In this document: positions 19,126-29,624 of the stretch, piece after piece
Layout of the letters: each line of letters begins with the position of its first letter
Position numbering within the stretch: position 1 is the first letter of the stretch
Assembly: GCF_012935695.1 (NCBI RefSeq)
Contig: NZ_CP052859.1
Coordinates: 6,365,001-6,429,000, forward strand
DNA length: 64,000 nucleotides
Reading direction: 5' to 3'
Source of the DNA: Pseudomonas sp. ADAK18
Lineage (GTDB): Bacteria > Pseudomonadota > Gammaproteobacteria > Pseudomonadales > Pseudomonadaceae
The notes under the pieces: generated by a model
What the model saw: only the letters and a program-made list of their open reading frames with translations
Database searches by the model: none
Told to the model about the DNA's origin: nothing
Program-made: the position numbers and the translations under genes

Positions 19126-20433
19126 GTGAAACCATTGCCATTGTCCACTGCGTTGCGCCCCTCGGGTTGTCCGGGGTTGCTGCGTATTGTCCAGGCGTTG
19201 GATGGCGGGATTTGCCGGATCAAATTGGCGGGCGGATCGATCACTGCCGAACAGGCCAGCGCCGTAGCAGATGCAGCGCAGATGTACGCAGGCGGGGTGA
19301 TCGAAGCGACCAACCGCGCCAACCTGCAGATTCGCGGGATCGGCACCGAGCATGACGCCCTCATTGCAACGCTGCTGGCGGCGGGCCTGGGCCCGAGCAC
19401 TGCTGGCGGGGATGATGTACGCAACCTGATGCTCAGCCCCAGCGCTGGGATCGACCGCGACATGTTGTTCGATACCCGGCCCCTGGCGAATCAGATCCTT
19501 GCCAGCTTGCAAACCCACCCGCGCTTTCATGAATTGTCGGCCAAGTTCGCCGTGCAGTTGGACGGCGGCGAGGCCCTGGCGATGCTCGAACATCACCACG
19601 ACCTGTGGTTGTCGGCCTTTGAGACAAATGGCGAGACGCTGCTGGCGTTCGGCCTGGCCGGATGCCCAGGTCATGACGCCCCGCTGGCCGCCGTGCCACT
19701 GGCCCAAGGACATGCGCTGGTGGTGGCCGTGCTGGAGTGGTTTCTCGACCTGGCACGGCCTGAGCAAACACGCATGCGTCATTTGTTGGCTGAAACGACG
19801 GTGGATCACTGCCTGGGGCAACTGCGTTTGCCCTTGCGGCCTGTTACCGGTTTTTCACGCCGTGCCCACCCCGCACCGCTGCACTTGGGCAGTTATCCAC
19901 AGCGTCAGGAAAACCGCGTTTACGTCGGCGTTGTCGCCCCCCTCGGAAGATTGGACGGCGCCATGCTTCAGGGCGCTGCCCGCTTGGCCAGCGAATATGG
20001 CGATGCCAGCCTGCGATTCACTCCATGGCAAGGTGTGCTGCTGCCCAATCTGCTGGCCCAGGACGCCGCTGTCGTCACCGAACGTCTGGCGCAATTGGGC
20101 TTTCTGTGTTCGGTGGATCAGCCCCTGGCTCGCCTGATCGCCTGCACCGGCTCTACGGGTTGTGGCAAAGGCCTGGCCGACACCAAGGCCGACGCCCTGC
20201 AACTGGCCACGCTGCTGCAAGGCCAGAACGTCCACCTGTCCGGCTGCCCGCGTTCCTGCGCCGCTGCCCACACCGCACCCGTCACCTTGCTGGCGGTGAG
20301 CCCCGGTCACTACGACCTCTATTTTCGCGAAGCAGGCCAGCCGGGTTTCGGCCGCCTGCACGCACGCACTCTTTCTATTGACGCGGTAGGCGCCACGCTG
20401 CGCGCCGGCCCACGGAGCAACACCAATGATTGA
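19126..20433 (+). CDS. cobG: Precorrin-3B synthase
   Basis: 435 aa from a GTG (MKPLPLSTALRPSGCPGLLR); the ribosome site is weak. It is related to sulfite/nitrite reductases, and the siroheme/4Fe-4S cysteines appear as CTGSTGCGKGLADTK and LSGCPRSCAAAH. It makes precorrin-3B with molecular oxygen, so the pathway here is the aerobic one. It overlaps cobH by 8 bases. Confidence 0.93.
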   Translation: MKPLPLSTALRPSGCPGLLRIVQALDGGICRIKLAGGSITAEQASAVADAAQMYAGGVIEATNRANLQIRGIGTEHDALIATLLAAGLGPSTAGGDDVRNLMLSPSAGIDRDMLFDTRPLANQILASLQTHPRFHELSAKFAVQLDGGEALAMLEHHHDLWLSAFETNGETLLAFGLAGCPGHDAPLAAVPLAQGHALVVAVLEWFLDLARPEQTRMRHLLAETTVDHCLGQLRLPLRPVTGFSRRAHPAPLHLGSYPQRQENRVYVGVVAPLGRLDGAMLQGAARLASEYGDASLRFTPWQGVLLPNLLAQDAAVVTERLAQLGFLCSVDQPLARLIACTGSTGCGKGLADTKADALQLATLLQGQNVHLSGCPRSCAAAHTAPVTLLAVSPGHYDLYFREAGQPGFGRLHARTLSIDAVGATLRAGPRSNTND

Positions 20434-21052
20434 TTACATCCGCGACGGTCAGGAGATCTATCGCAACTCCTTCGCGATCATTCGCGCAGAAGCCAAGCTG
20501 GATCGCATCCCGGCCGACCTGGAAAAACTCGCGGTGCGGGTGATTCACGCCTGCGGCATGGTCGATGCCATCGACGGCCTGCAGTTTTCCGAAGGCGCGG
20601 GCAAGGCCGGGCGCGAGGCGCTGGCCGCCGGTGCGCCGATCCTGTGTGATGCGCGGATGGTCTCCGAGGGCGTAACACGCACCCGTCTGCCCGCCAACAA
20701 TCAGGTGATCTGCACCCTGCGCGATGACAGCGTGCCGGACCTGGCGCGCGAGTTGGGCAACACCCGCTCCGCTGCCGCCCTGGAATTGTGGCGTCCACAC
20801 CTGGAAGGCAGCGTGGTGGTGATCGGCAATGCGCCCACTGCTTTGTTCTACCTGCTGGAAATGCTCGACGCCGGCGCACCCAAACCGGCGTTGATCCTCG
20901 GTTTTCCGGTGGGCTTTGTCGGTGCTGCCGAATCCAAGGCGATGCTGGCCGCTGACAGCCGTGGTGTGCCGTTCGTGATCATGCAAGGTCGCTTGGGCGG
21001 CAGTGCCATGGCGGCGGCGGCGGTCAATGCTTTGGCCACGGAGGTCGAATAA
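20426..21052 (+). CDS. cobH: Precorrin-8X methylmutase
   Basis: 208 aa, the normal length. [20 protein letters not shown] and [20 protein letters not shown] carry the active-site His region, and [14 protein letters not shown] is the conserved C-terminal block. It converts precorrin-8X to hydrogenobyrinate. Its stop overlaps the cobI start (TAATG). Confidence 0.96.
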   Translation: MIDYIRDGQEIYRNSFAIIRAEAKLDRIPADLEKLAVRVIHACGMVDAIDGLQFSEGAGKAGREALAAGAPILCDARMVSEGVTRTRLPANNQVICTLRDDSVPDLARELGNTRSAAALELWRPHLEGSVVVIGNAPTALFYLLEMLDAGAPKPALILGFPVGFVGAAESKAMLAADSRGVPFVIMQGRLGGSAMAAAAVNALATEVE

Positions 21053-21783
21053 TGCAGGCTCGCGGACGTTTGATCGGCTTGGGCGTAGGCCCCGGTGATC
21101 CGGAACTGATCACCCTCAAGGCCCTGCGCCTGTTGCGTGAATCGCCGGTGGTGGCGTACTTCGTGGCCAAGGGCAAGAAGGGCAACGCCTTCGGCATCAT
21201 CGAAGATCACCTGGTCGCTGAGCAGACCTTGATGCCGCTGGTGTACCCGGTGACCACCGAGGCCTTGCCGGCACCTCTGTCTTACGAGCAGGTGATCAGC
21301 GATTTCTACGACAGCGCCAGTGTTGAGGTGGCCGCGCATCTGGATGCCGGTCGCGACGTGGCGGTGATCTGTGAAGGCGATCCGTTCTTCTACGGTTCCT
21401 ACATGTATTTGCATGACCGCCTGGCCGAGCGCTACGAGGCCCAGGTCATCCCGGGCGTGTGCTCGATGCTGGGTGGGGCGTCGGTGCTGGGAGCGCCGTT
21501 GGTGTACCGCAACCAGAGCCTGTCGGTGCTCTCTGGTGTGTTACCTCATGATGACCTAAAGCGGCGCCTGGCGGATGCCGACGCGGCGGTGATCATGAAG
21601 CTGGGGCGCAACTTTCCCAAGGTGCGTCAGGTGCTGGAAGAACTCGGTCTGGCCGAGCGCGCGTTGTATGTGGAACGCGCGACCATGACCAACCAGAAAA
21701 TCGTCCCGCTGGATCAGGTTGAGCCCATGTCTTCGCCGTACTTCTCACTGATCATCGTCCCCGGCGAAAGGTGGCAAGGCTGA
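21052..21783 (+). CDS. cobI: Precorrin-2 C20-methyltransferase
   Basis: 243 aa. The tetrapyrrole-methylase glycine loop [20 protein letters not shown] starts the protein, and [19 protein letters not shown] plus [20 protein letters not shown] are family blocks. It adds the C20 methyl group with SAM. The TGA overlaps the ATG of the next gene. Confidence 0.96.
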   Translation: MQARGRLIGLGVGPGDPELITLKALRLLRESPVVAYFVAKGKKGNAFGIIEDHLVAEQTLMPLVYPVTTEALPAPLSYEQVISDFYDSASVEVAAHLDAGRDVAVICEGDPFFYGSYMYLHDRLAERYEAQVIPGVCSMLGGASVLGAPLVYRNQSLSVLSGVLPHDDLKRRLADADAAVIMKLGRNFPKVRQVLEELGLAERALYVERATMTNQKIVPLDQVEPMSSPYFSLIIVPGERWQG

Positions 21784-23423
21784 TGACGGCTCCCGCGATT
21801 GTGATTCTGGGCAACGGCAGCCTTGCCACCGCCCGCAGCATCCAGCAGTTGTACCCCGACGCGCTGATCCACGGCCTGGCCGAACGGGTGGATGGTGCTG
21901 ACCGGGTGTACAGCGAGTTCGGCACGACCTTGCGCCAGTTGTATCAGCAGGGCACGCCGATCATCGCGCTGTGCGCGGCGGGGATCGTGATCCGTACGCT
22001 GGCGCCGCTGTTGCTGGAAAAGGGCGCTGAGCCGGCGGTGCTGGCGGTAGCCGAGGATGGCAGCGCCGTGGTGCCGCTGCTCGGCGGCCTGGGCGGGGTG
22101 AATGTGCTAGCGCGGGAAATCGCCACCGCACTCGGTGTTGCCGCCGCCATCACCACCAGCGGCGAGCTACGTTTTGGCACCTGCCTGCTCAACCCGCCCA
22201 AGGGTTATCAGTTGGCGGATCTGGAGCTCGGCAAGCGTTTTGTCTCGGACCTGCTGGCCGGTGAGTCGGTGCGTATCGAAGGCGCCGCGCCGTGGCTGGA
22301 TCAGGCCAATCTGCCTGAGGACCAGCAAGCGAACCTGGCGATTCATGTGGGCAATCGCGAGCGCGTACCGGCGCCCAATGAGTTGCTGATTTATCCGAAG
22401 AATGTCTGGGTGACGTGCCGACCTGGCGCGCAATTGGCCCTGCGGATTCGCGAGGCATTGCACGATGCCGGGATCGCTGCGCAGTCCCTGGCGTGCCTGT
22501 TGGCCAATGACCAGGACATGGCCAGTCCCGAGCTGCACGAGGCGTCGCTGGAGTTGAATGTGCCGCTACGTTTCGCCGCCCTGGCGGACGCGGACGACAT
22601 TGTGATCACAGTAGCCGACGAACCGTTGGACTTGTCCCTCATCGGTCGCCCTCGTGGGCGCCTGGCAGTGATCGGTCTGGGGCCGGGCGCTGCCGAGCTG
22701 ATGGTGCCGGCGGTCAAGTCCGAGTTGGCGCGCTGCACCGACGTACTGGGCTACGAAACCTACGTGCGCATGGCCGGGCCGTTTCGGGCCGATCAGGTCC
22801 AGCATTGCACCGACAACCGCGAAGAGATGCAGCGTGCGCGCCACGCGTTTGAACTGGCCGCCCAAGGTCGTTCAGTCGTCGTGGTTTCCTCCGGTGACCC
22901 CGGCGTGTTCGCCATGGCGGCTGCGGTATTGGAAGCCTTGCACGAGTCCAGTGACCCGACTTGGCACCAGGTCGACCTGGAGATCCTGCCGGGTGTCTCG
23001 GCGTCCCTGGCCACTGCCGCCCAGGCGGGTGCGCCGTTGGGTCACGACTTCTGTGTGATGTCGCTGTCGGACAATCTCAAGCCCTGGTCGATTATCGAAA
23101 AACGCCTGGACCTGGCGTCCCAGGCCGACCTGGCCCTGGCGTTCTATAACCCCATCTCCCGCTCGCGGCCATGGCAATTGGGGCGTGCCCTGGAGATTGT
23201 TGCGCAGCACCGTACCGCCGAAACGCCGGTGGTGTTGGGGCGTGACATCGGGCGTCCGGGACAGACCTTGCGGGTCACCACCCTCGGGCAACTGACGCCG
23301 GATCAAGTGGACATGCGCACCATGGTGTTGATCGGCTCGTCCACCACCTGCGTGTTCCCTCGGGCAGGTGGCGGTGAGTGGGTCTACACGCCGCGCTGGT
23401 ATGGGGAAAAACCGATGTCCTGA
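21783..23423 (+). CDS. cobJ: Fused CbiG-like protein / precorrin-3B C17-methyltransferase
   Basis: 546 aa from [20 protein letters not shown], the start that overlaps the cobI stop. Residues 1 to about 290 are CbiG-like (IALCAAGIVIRTLAPLLL, VVPLLGGLGGVNVLARE). The rest is the CobJ methylase, beginning RLAVIGLGPGAAELMVPAVK, with the SSGDPGVFAMAAAVLEAL loop. CobJ contracts the ring and methylates C17. In anaerobic pathways CbiG opens the lactone; in this aerobic setting the role of that half is uncertain. The same fusion is known in other pseudomonads. Confidence 0.93.
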   Translation: MTAPAIVILGNGSLATARSIQQLYPDALIHGLAERVDGADRVYSEFGTTLRQLYQQGTPIIALCAAGIVIRTLAPLLLEKGAEPAVLAVAEDGSAVVPLLGGLGGVNVLAREIATALGVAAAITTSGELRFGTCLLNPPKGYQLADLELGKRFVSDLLAGESVRIEGAAPWLDQANLPEDQQANLAIHVGNRERVPAPNELLIYPKNVWVTCRPGAQLALRIREALHDAGIAAQSLACLLANDQDMASPELHEASLELNVPLRFAALADADDIVITVADEPLDLSLIGRPRGRLAVIGLGPGAAELMVPAVKSELARCTDVLGYETYVRMAGPFRADQVQHCTDNREEMQRARHAFELAAQGRSVVVVSSGDPGVFAMAAAVLEALHESSDPTWHQVDLEILPGVSASLATAAQAGAPLGHDFCVMSLSDNLKPWSIIEKRLDLASQADLALAFYNPISRSRPWQLGRALEIVAQHRTAETPVVLGRDIGRPGQTLRVTTLGQLTPDQVDMRTMVLIGSSTTCVFPRAGGGEWVYTPRWYGEKPMS

Positions 23424-23453
23424 AAAGGTCGATGCTTGTGAAGGAAAGCTCCG

Positions 23454-23494
23454 AGTCACAGTGGGTAATTACCTGCGGTGACTTGGGGCTTTTT
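23454..23494 (+). terminator. Probable Rho-independent terminator after cobJ
   Basis: AGTCAC (23454-23459) pairs with GTGACT (23478-23483). An inner stem with two wobble pairs closes on an AATT loop, and a TTTTT run follows at about 23490. The gap between hairpin and T-run is a little long. Confidence 0.5.
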
Positions 23495-23660
23495 CATTTG
23501 TGGCTCAGGAAAACTGGAAGGCGTGGATGTGCGCCTTGTTATTGCTGGGCCGGGTTGTTCTGGTCGCTCTCCCCAGACATGTTTGTCGTATGGAAAGCCT
23601 GCTGATGAGTGGACTACCGTTGAGGTAATCCCCATGTGGGGTGTTTGTGGAGAGATACAA

Positions 23661-24440
23661 ATGGAGCGACATAACAGAAGGATCAATAGTGCCAAAAGGA
23701 GAAAATTGATTGCGGCCTACAAGCTTCCGGGGGCGTCAGGTTCGGGGCAACTTGCACCGGTCGACCGTGATGATGACTTCAACGCGGCGGTGGTGAATAA
23801 CAGCGTCATCTCGTTTGTGGAGGGCATGTCGGGTCTGAACAGGGAGTACACCCGCAAGAGTTACCTGCTGGCCAGCAGCTATGTCAGCGATGTATTGAAG
23901 ATCAGTCGGGGGACCGAAGCCTGGTATGACGAGTTCATCAACGTCATGATCAGCCTTGGCTGGTTGCCGGTGCGCAGCAGCTTCGAGCGGGTTTCGACCT
24001 CCGGCAAGGGCCTGACGGTCCAGTTGGCAGCCCTGAATATCATTGCCGCGACGGTCACCGCTGCATCCTTTTCGGGGCCACTGCTGAGCGCACTGCCGAA
24101 GTTGGCAGCGGATGCGGTTGAGGCCTTGAAGCAGCAACCTGCTTCTTTCGATTTATTCAAACGTAATAGCAGCGTGCATGACGGCGGGGATTTTGGCCTG
24201 GCGTCCTGTACCGAGAGCAACGGCGAAATCATGATGGTGCTGGTGATCTACAGTTCTCACGGCGTCAACAAGCAGGTTGGTGTTCCATTTATAGAATGGG
24301 ACAGCTCTTCTTTTGAAGCCTTCAGCGGGCAAACTTGCCTGGTGTTGAATACGGCTGTGGTCAACGAAAAGACCGTCCAGCTAATGCGCGAAAGTGCAGG
24401 TGACAAAGTGCAATTGGCAATCGCCAAGTACCGGATCTGA
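23661..24440 (+). CDS. Unrecognised 259-aa protein
   Basis: Start MERHNRRINSAKRRKLIAAY is chosen because GGAGAG lies 6 bases upstream; the frame stays open further left without a good site. No signal peptide is seen. A basic N terminus is followed by a helical middle (YDEFINVMISLGWLPVRSSF), an Ala-rich stretch that could be a membrane or amphipathic helix (LNIIAATVTAASFSGPLLSA), and a C-terminal half rich in beta-strand-forming residues (EIMMVLVIYSSHGVNKQVGV). Base composition is richer in A+T than the cob genes. It lies alone between cobJ and the convergent marC-like gene. I do not recognise the family and propose no function. Confidence 0.75.
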   Translation: MERHNRRINSAKRRKLIAAYKLPGASGSGQLAPVDRDDDFNAAVVNNSVISFVEGMSGLNREYTRKSYLLASSYVSDVLKISRGTEAWYDEFINVMISLGWLPVRSSFERVSTSGKGLTVQLAALNIIAATVTAASFSGPLLSALPKLAADAVEALKQQPASFDLFKRNSSVHDGGDFGLASCTESNGEIMMVLVIYSSHGVNKQVGVPFIEWDSSSFEAFSGQTCLVLNTAVVNEKTVQLMRESAGDKVQLAIAKYRI

Positions 24441-24443
24441 GCC

Positions 24444-25040
24444 TTACGGCACCAAGTAACCACGCACGCCGGTGAAGATGATTTGCGCCGCCAGTGCACA
24501 CACAAACAAGCCCATCAGACGGCTGACGATCTGCAAGCCCTGGTCGCCGAGGATGCGTTCAATACGGTTGGACAGGTAGAGCACCACGCCGACTGTCAGG
24601 CTGGCCAGGGCAATGCTGAGGATGGCGGTGATCTTGTCGTCCCAATGGGGCTGGCTGACGCCCATCACCAACAGCGCACCAATGGTGCCGGGGCCAACGG
24701 TCAGGGGGATGGTCAGCGGGACGATGGTCACGTCCTGCTGCACATTGTCGGTCTGTACCGCTGACTTGCCCTGGGCCATGCCCAACGCTGAGATGAACAG
24801 CACGCTGCCGGCACCAATGCGAAAGGCGTCCACCGTGATGCCGAATACGCTGAAAATCACTCGGCCAAACAGGTAGAGCAGGACGCTCGACACCAGGGTT
24901 GCCAGGGCCACCTTCCAGGCCAGGCGTCGCCGCTCCTTGCTGGAGTAGCCGCGCGTCAGGCTGATAAAGCAGGAAAGTACGAAGAAGGGGCTATACAGCA
25001 CCAGCATCTTCAAATAAACGCTGAACAACACATGGAGCAT
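24444..25040 (-). CDS. MarC family (UPF0056) inner-membrane protein
   Basis: 198 aa with six likely membrane helices. Recognisable blocks are LYSPFFVLSCFISLTRGYS, FRIGAGSVLFISALGMAQG and VPLTIPLTVGPGTIGALLVM. MarC proteins have no proven transport activity; the old antibiotic-resistance link was withdrawn. The gene converges on the 259-aa gene with only 3 bases between the stops, and lies downstream of retS on the same strand. Confidence 0.9.
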   Translation of the reverse strand: MLHVLFSVYLKMLVLYSPFFVLSCFISLTRGYSSKERRRLAWKVALATLVSSVLLYLFGRVIFSVFGITVDAFRIGAGSVLFISALGMAQGKSAVQTDNVQQDVTIVPLTIPLTVGPGTIGALLVMGVSQPHWDDKITAILSIALASLTVGVVLYLSNRIERILGDQGLQIVSRLMGLFVCALAAQIIFTGVRGYLVP

Positions 25041-25101
25041 GGTGGGAGCTCACAGCGAAGGAGGGCGAGCGAGAGTTTACCTGTGGTGAAGGCGCTTGTC
25101 C

Positions 25102-25232
25102 TGTGGCGAGCGGGCTTGCCCGCGTTGGGCTGCGAAGCAGCCTCAATAAGAACACCGCTACTTTTCCGGAAGAGCGGTGTGGCTATTTTAGGGCTGCTGC
25201 GCAACCCAACGCGGGCAAGCCCGCTCGCCACA
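25102..25232. repeat. REP doublet, GTGGCGAGCGGG family
   Basis: CTGTGGCGAGCGGGCTTGCC and its inverted copy, ending GCCCGCTCGCCACAG, enclose a spacer with a GGGCTGC/GCAGCCC pairing. It lies between retS and the marC-like gene. Confidence 0.85.
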
Positions 25233-25248
25233 GTGGTTGGCTCCAACG

Positions 25249-28026
25249 TCAGGAGCTGTGTAGCTGCGCGGCTTTTTGCTCGCGCTGCGCCACCCAGTAC
25301 TCCACCAACTCCCGCAACTGCGACAGTTCCACCGGCTTGGCCATGTGCCCGTCCATCCCGGCTTGGCGTGCACGTTCCTTATGCTCCGAAAGAATGTGCG
25401 CCGTCAGTGCCACGATCGGCGTGCGGATACGTTGGTTGCTGACTTCCCAGGCCCGTAATTGCTGGGTAGCAGAGAACCCGTCGAGGATCGGCATCTCGCA
25501 ATCCATCAGCACCAGGTCGTAACGCTGGGCCTTCATCGCCTGCAAGGCTTCCTCGCCATTGCTGGCGGTATCCGGTTGCAGGTTGAGTTTGCCGAGCATG
25601 CCGCGAATCACTTTGGTGGAGATGCTGTTGTCTTCGGCCACCAGGATGCGGAAATCACTGGGCACGGTCACCGCTGCGGGAGCGCTGAGGCTCGGTTGTC
25701 GTGACGGGGCAATGCCCTTGCTGCGCTGGGTCAGCTCATCGGCCAAGGTGGTCTTGAGGGTGTAGCCGGCCACCGGTTTGGCGAGGATGCGCTTGATCCC
25801 GCAATTGCGCGCGATGATCTTGCTCGGGGCATTGCTGATGCCGGTGAGCATGATCAGCAGAATGTCGTGGTTCAGGCTCGGGTCTTCCTTGATCTTCGCC
25901 GCCAGTTGCATGCCGGTCATGCCCGGCATGTTTTGGTCGAGCAGGACCACGTCGAAGTAGTCCCGCAGGTGCGCCTTGGTCCGCAGCAGGGCCAGGGCTT
26001 CCTTGCCCGAAGGGACGGCGCTGACGTTCAGGCCCCAGGCCGTGCATTGCTGCACCAGCACCTTGCGGCAGGTGTCGTTGTCGTCCACCACCAGTACCCG
26101 CGCACCCTTGAGTGGGCCGTCGAGATCGGAGGTTGGATGCTCCAGGCGTTCGGGGTCCAGTGGCAGCGTCAGCCACAGGGTGCTGCCCTGATGGCTGCCG
26201 CTCTTGATGCCGAATTCGCCGTGCATCAGCAGGATCAACTGACGGGCGATGACCAGCCCCAGGTGACCGCTCAAACGGGTGGCCGAAAGGAAGTTCTTGC
26301 TGTGCAATTCACTGTGCAGCAAGGCGTCGCGCTCGGCGGCTTCCATTGGCAAGCCGCTGTCTTGCACGGCAATGCGCAGGCGCGGCTTGCTGCTGCGCTC
26401 ATCCAGGGCGACGACGATCAGTACTTCGCCTTCATCGGTCTTGTGCAGGGCATTTTCCAGCAGGCTCAACAGCGCCTGGCGCAGGCGTGTCGGGTCGCCG
26501 CTGATCACGCGCGGCACTTGGGGCTGGATAAAGCTGATCAGCTCGACATTCTGCTGTTCAGCCTTGGCGCGGAAAATACTCAGGCAGTCTTCGATCAGCG
26601 CGTTGAGGTCGAACTGCACGTCGTCCAATTCGATCTGCCCGGATTCGAGCTTGGAGATATCGAGGATCTCGTTGATCAGTGTGAGCAGTTCGTTACCGGC
26701 GCTGTGAATGGTCTGCACGTAATCGCGCTGCTTGACCGACAGCGGCGTGCCCAGCAGCAGTTCGGTCATGCCCAGAACGCCGTTCATGGGCGTACGGATT
26801 TCATGGCTGATCTTCGCCAGGAACTCCGCCTTCGCGGCGATCTCGGCGTTGCTTGCTGCGAGGTCGCGGCTGAGGCTGAAGCGGTCTTCGGTGATGCTGC
26901 GTTGGCGTTCGGCCAGGGCCAGGCTCATCAACAGGCCGCTGATGCAGATAAAGCTCAATAGGGTGACGATCAAACCCTGTGGTGCTACCAGCGTCAGGCC
27001 CAGCAGCGCTGGCAGGATGATCAGCGTGCCGATGTTGAACACCACCATGGCCAACATGAACAGCCGTGCCGGCCGGTAACCTTTTTGCCAGTGATAGGCC
27101 GAGACGAACAGCATGCTCAGGCCGGCCAGGGCCACCAATACGTAGGTAATGATATTCAACGGCAAGGTGTTGACGAACAACAGCAGCAAGCCGCACAGGA
27201 TGATCAGCAGGATGTCCGCCATCAGCAGCTTGTTCAGCGGGTGCGGGCCAAGGGGCGCGAAGAAGCGGTAGGCGAACATCAACCCGCAAGGCGCTGTCAG
27301 CAGCAAGGCGAGGTAGGCGCCCGGCGTCTGGGCCGCATGCCAGTTTGGCAGCCACGGGCCCAGGGTGTTGAGCAACAGCAGCAGGCTCAGCAACAACAGC
27401 ATCTCGCAGGCGGCCAGCCACAGGCTGCTGCGGGAGCGATGGTAGGCGTAGCGGGTCAGGTTATGCAGGATCAGCATCACCAGGCAGCCGAACAGCAGCC
27501 CGTAGACCAGTGTCTGGTTCTGATTGGCGGCAGCGAGCACTGCTGGCTCGAGGGTGATATACGGCCGCAGTTCGTGTTCCGAAACCAGGCGTAGGTAGAC
27601 GTCCAGTGGCTTCTGGCTTTGCGGCATCGGCAGCATGAAGTCGCTGCTGGGCAACGGGCGTTCCGTCTGGGGCTGGCGGGTACCGGTGGTTTGTTGCTCC
27701 AGCAGGGTGTCGCCGTCCAGTACATACAGGTTCAGGTGTGCCAGATCGGGGGCGAACACCCGCAGCACTTGCTCGTGCTTGCCGGGTTGCAACTTGAAGC
27801 GTACCCACAACGCACCGTCCGGTTCGGCAGCGGTGATCCGGTCCAGTTCGATGGGGCTGAATTGATTGGTGTAGCGAGGGGAGCGGATATCGCTCAGTTG
27901 CAGATCGGCCTGTTCGTCAAGCAATACAGCCCAACCACTGCCTTGTGCGGCGGCCTGGGCCGGGAACAGGCAGAGCAGAGTCAGCAGGCTGACAGTGAAA
28001 CCTATGGCGATCCTGAGCCAGCGCAC
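25249..28026 (-). CDS. retS: Hybrid sensor kinase RetS
   Basis: 925 aa from a GTG with AAGGGA 8 bases upstream. In order: signal peptide (to about 27), periplasmic 7TMR-DISM sensing domain (30-165), seven membrane helices (175-385), HisKA with [11 protein letters not shown] (His408), HATPase region, and two receiver domains with Asp697 (LLDQNMPG) and Asp842 (LMDCEMP). In PAO1 RetS the three residues are His424, Asp713 and Asp858 (from memory), a constant offset of 16. RetS restrains GacS and so keeps RsmY/RsmZ low, favouring acute virulence over biofilm traits. The HATPase N/G boxes look degenerate (ENALHKT), as expected for RetS. purD lies upstream, as in PAO1. Confidence 0.93.
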   Translation of the reverse strand: MRWLRIAIGFTVSLLTLLCLFPAQAAAQGSGWAVLLDEQADLQLSDIRSPRYTNQFSPIELDRITAAEPDGALWVRFKLQPGKHEQVLRVFAPDLAHLNLYVLDGDTLLEQQTTGTRQPQTERPLPSSDFMLPMPQSQKPLDVYLRLVSEHELRPYITLEPAVLAAANQNQTLVYGLLFGCLVMLILHNLTRYAYHRSRSSLWLAACEMLLLLSLLLLLNTLGPWLPNWHAAQTPGAYLALLLTAPCGLMFAYRFFAPLGPHPLNKLLMADILLIILCGLLLLFVNTLPLNIITYVLVALAGLSMLFVSAYHWQKGYRPARLFMLAMVVFNIGTLIILPALLGLTLVAPQGLIVTLLSFICISGLLMSLALAERQRSITEDRFSLSRDLAASNAEIAAKAEFLAKISHEIRTPMNGVLGMTELLLGTPLSVKQRDYVQTIHSAGNELLTLINEILDISKLESGQIELDDVQFDLNALIEDCLSIFRAKAEQQNVELISFIQPQVPRVISGDPTRLRQALLSLLENALHKTDEGEVLIVVALDERSSKPRLRIAVQDSGLPMEAAERDALLHSELHSKNFLSATRLSGHLGLVIARQLILLMHGEFGIKSGSHQGSTLWLTLPLDPERLEHPTSDLDGPLKGARVLVVDDNDTCRKVLVQQCTAWGLNVSAVPSGKEALALLRTKAHLRDYFDVVLLDQNMPGMTGMQLAAKIKEDPSLNHDILLIMLTGISNAPSKIIARNCGIKRILAKPVAGYTLKTTLADELTQRSKGIAPSRQPSLSAPAAVTVPSDFRILVAEDNSISTKVIRGMLGKLNLQPDTASNGEEALQAMKAQRYDLVLMDCEMPILDGFSATQQLRAWEVSNQRIRTPIVALTAHILSEHKERARQAGMDGHMAKPVELSQLRELVEYWVAQREQKAAQLHSS

Positions 28027-28127
28027 GGCGAAATCCCTTCGTAGATTAATGCACGGGGTAACTATGCGCGGGGCCGCAATAGTACGGCAAGGGCCAAGGG
28101 CCCCTGCCTAACCGAACGGGTAGCTGC

Positions 28128-29420
28128 TTATTGATCTTCGCCACGCTCACGGGCAATGGCGCGGTAGCCAATGTCCTTGCGGTAGAAGCAACCCTGCCAG
28201 TCAATTTTCGCGGCCAGCTTGTAAGCTTGTTGCTGGGCGGCATCAACACTGGCACCCATGGCCGTGGCGCACAGTACACGACCACCGGCAGTGACGACCT
28301 TGCCATCCTTGAGCGCGGTGCCCGCGTGGAACACCTTACCTTCCAGCGTAGCAGCCGCATCCAGACCTTCAATCACATCGCCCTTGGCGTAGTCGGCAGG
28401 GTAACCTCCGGCGGCCAGTACGATACCGACGCTTGGGCGCGGATCCCATTGGGCTTCGACCTTGTCCAGGGCCTGGGCCAGGGCAGCTTCCACCAACAGC
28501 ACCAGGCTCGATTGCAGACGCAGCATCACCGGTTGGGTTTCCGGGTCGCCGAAGCGGCAGTTGAACTCGATGACTTTCGGATTGCCAGCCTTGTCGATCA
28601 TCAAGCCGGCGTACAGGAAACCGGTGTAGACATTGCCTTCGTCGGCCATGCCACGCACGGTCGGCCAGATCACCAGGTCCATCACGCGTTTGTGCACTTC
28701 GGCGGTGACCACTGGGGCAGGGGAGTAGGCACCCATGCCTCCCGTGTTCGGGCCGGTGTCGCCGTCGCCGACGCGCTTGTGGTCTTGGCTGGTGGCCATC
28801 GGCAAGACGTTCTTGCCATCGACCATCACGATAAAGCTGGCTTCTTCGCCGTCGAGGAACTCCTCGATCACTACACGCGAACCAGCGTCACCAAAAGCAT
28901 TGCCGGCGAGCATGTCACGCACGGCGTCTTCAGCTTCCGCCAGGGTCATGGCGACAATCACGCCTTTCCCGGCAGCCAGGCCGTCGGCCTTGATCACGAT
29001 CGGGGCGCCTTTTTCACGCAGATAAGCCAGGGCAGGCTCGATCTCGGTGAAGTTCTGGTAGTCGGCCGTTGGAATCTTGTGGCGCGCCAGGAAGTCCTTG
29101 GTGAAGGCTTTCGAACCTTCCAACTGGGCTGCGCCAGCGGTAGGGCCGAAGCAGTCCAGGCCACGGCTGCGGAACAGGTCCACAACGCCGGCGACCAATG
29201 GGACTTCCGGACCGACGATGGTCAAGGAAACGTTCTTCTCGGCAAAGTCTGCAAGCTGCTCAAGGGCCAAGACGTCGATGGCGACGTTTTCGCACTTGGC
29301 TTCAATGGCGGTGCCGGCGTTGCCTGGGGCGACGAAGACTTTCTGGACGCGAGGGTCCTGGGCAACTTTCCAGGCCAGGGCGTGTTCACGGCCACCGCTG
29401 CCAATGATCAAAACATTCAT
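28128..29420 (-). CDS. purD: Phosphoribosylamine-glycine ligase
   Basis: 430 aa. The start MNVLIIGSGGREHALAWKVA, the ATP-grasp segment PIVIKADGLAAGKGVIVAMT, and FNCRFGDPETQPVMLRLQSS identify PurD (GAR synthetase). It catalyses the second step of purine synthesis. It follows purH on the same strand, but a REP-bearing gap of 204 bases lies between them. Confidence 0.98.
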   Translation of the reverse strand: MNVLIIGSGGREHALAWKVAQDPRVQKVFVAPGNAGTAIEAKCENVAIDVLALEQLADFAEKNVSLTIVGPEVPLVAGVVDLFRSRGLDCFGPTAGAAQLEGSKAFTKDFLARHKIPTADYQNFTEIEPALAYLREKGAPIVIKADGLAAGKGVIVAMTLAEAEDAVRDMLAGNAFGDAGSRVVIEEFLDGEEASFIVMVDGKNVLPMATSQDHKRVGDGDTGPNTGGMGAYSPAPVVTAEVHKRVMDLVIWPTVRGMADEGNVYTGFLYAGLMIDKAGNPKVIEFNCRFGDPETQPVMLRLQSSLVLLVEAALAQALDKVEAQWDPRPSVGIVLAAGGYPADYAKGDVIEGLDAAATLEGKVFHAGTALKDGKVVTAGGRVLCATAMGASVDAAQQQAYKLAAKIDWQGCFYRKDIGYRAIARERGEDQ

Positions 29421-29487
29421 TTCAAAAACCTCGGATGACGCTGAATTCGGGAGAACACTGTGGGCTGCTTTGCTGTGGGAGTTGGCT

Positions 29488-29578
29488 TGTGTGGGAGCCG
29501 GGCTTGCCCGCGATGCAGGTACCTCGGTCTTTCAGTTAGATCAAGGTGATGCTATCGCGGGCAAGCCCGGCTCCCACA
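29488..29578. repeat. REP doublet between purH and purD
   Basis: TGTGGGAGCCGGGCTTGCCC and its inverted copy, ending AAGCCCGGCTCCCACA, face each other. A truncated third copy (TGTGGGAGTTGGCTTG, from about 29474) precedes the pair. Confidence 0.85.
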
Positions 29579-29624
29579 TAAATCCAGCTCCCTGCAGGCC
29601 AGTGCCCACAGGGGATCAAGTCAA

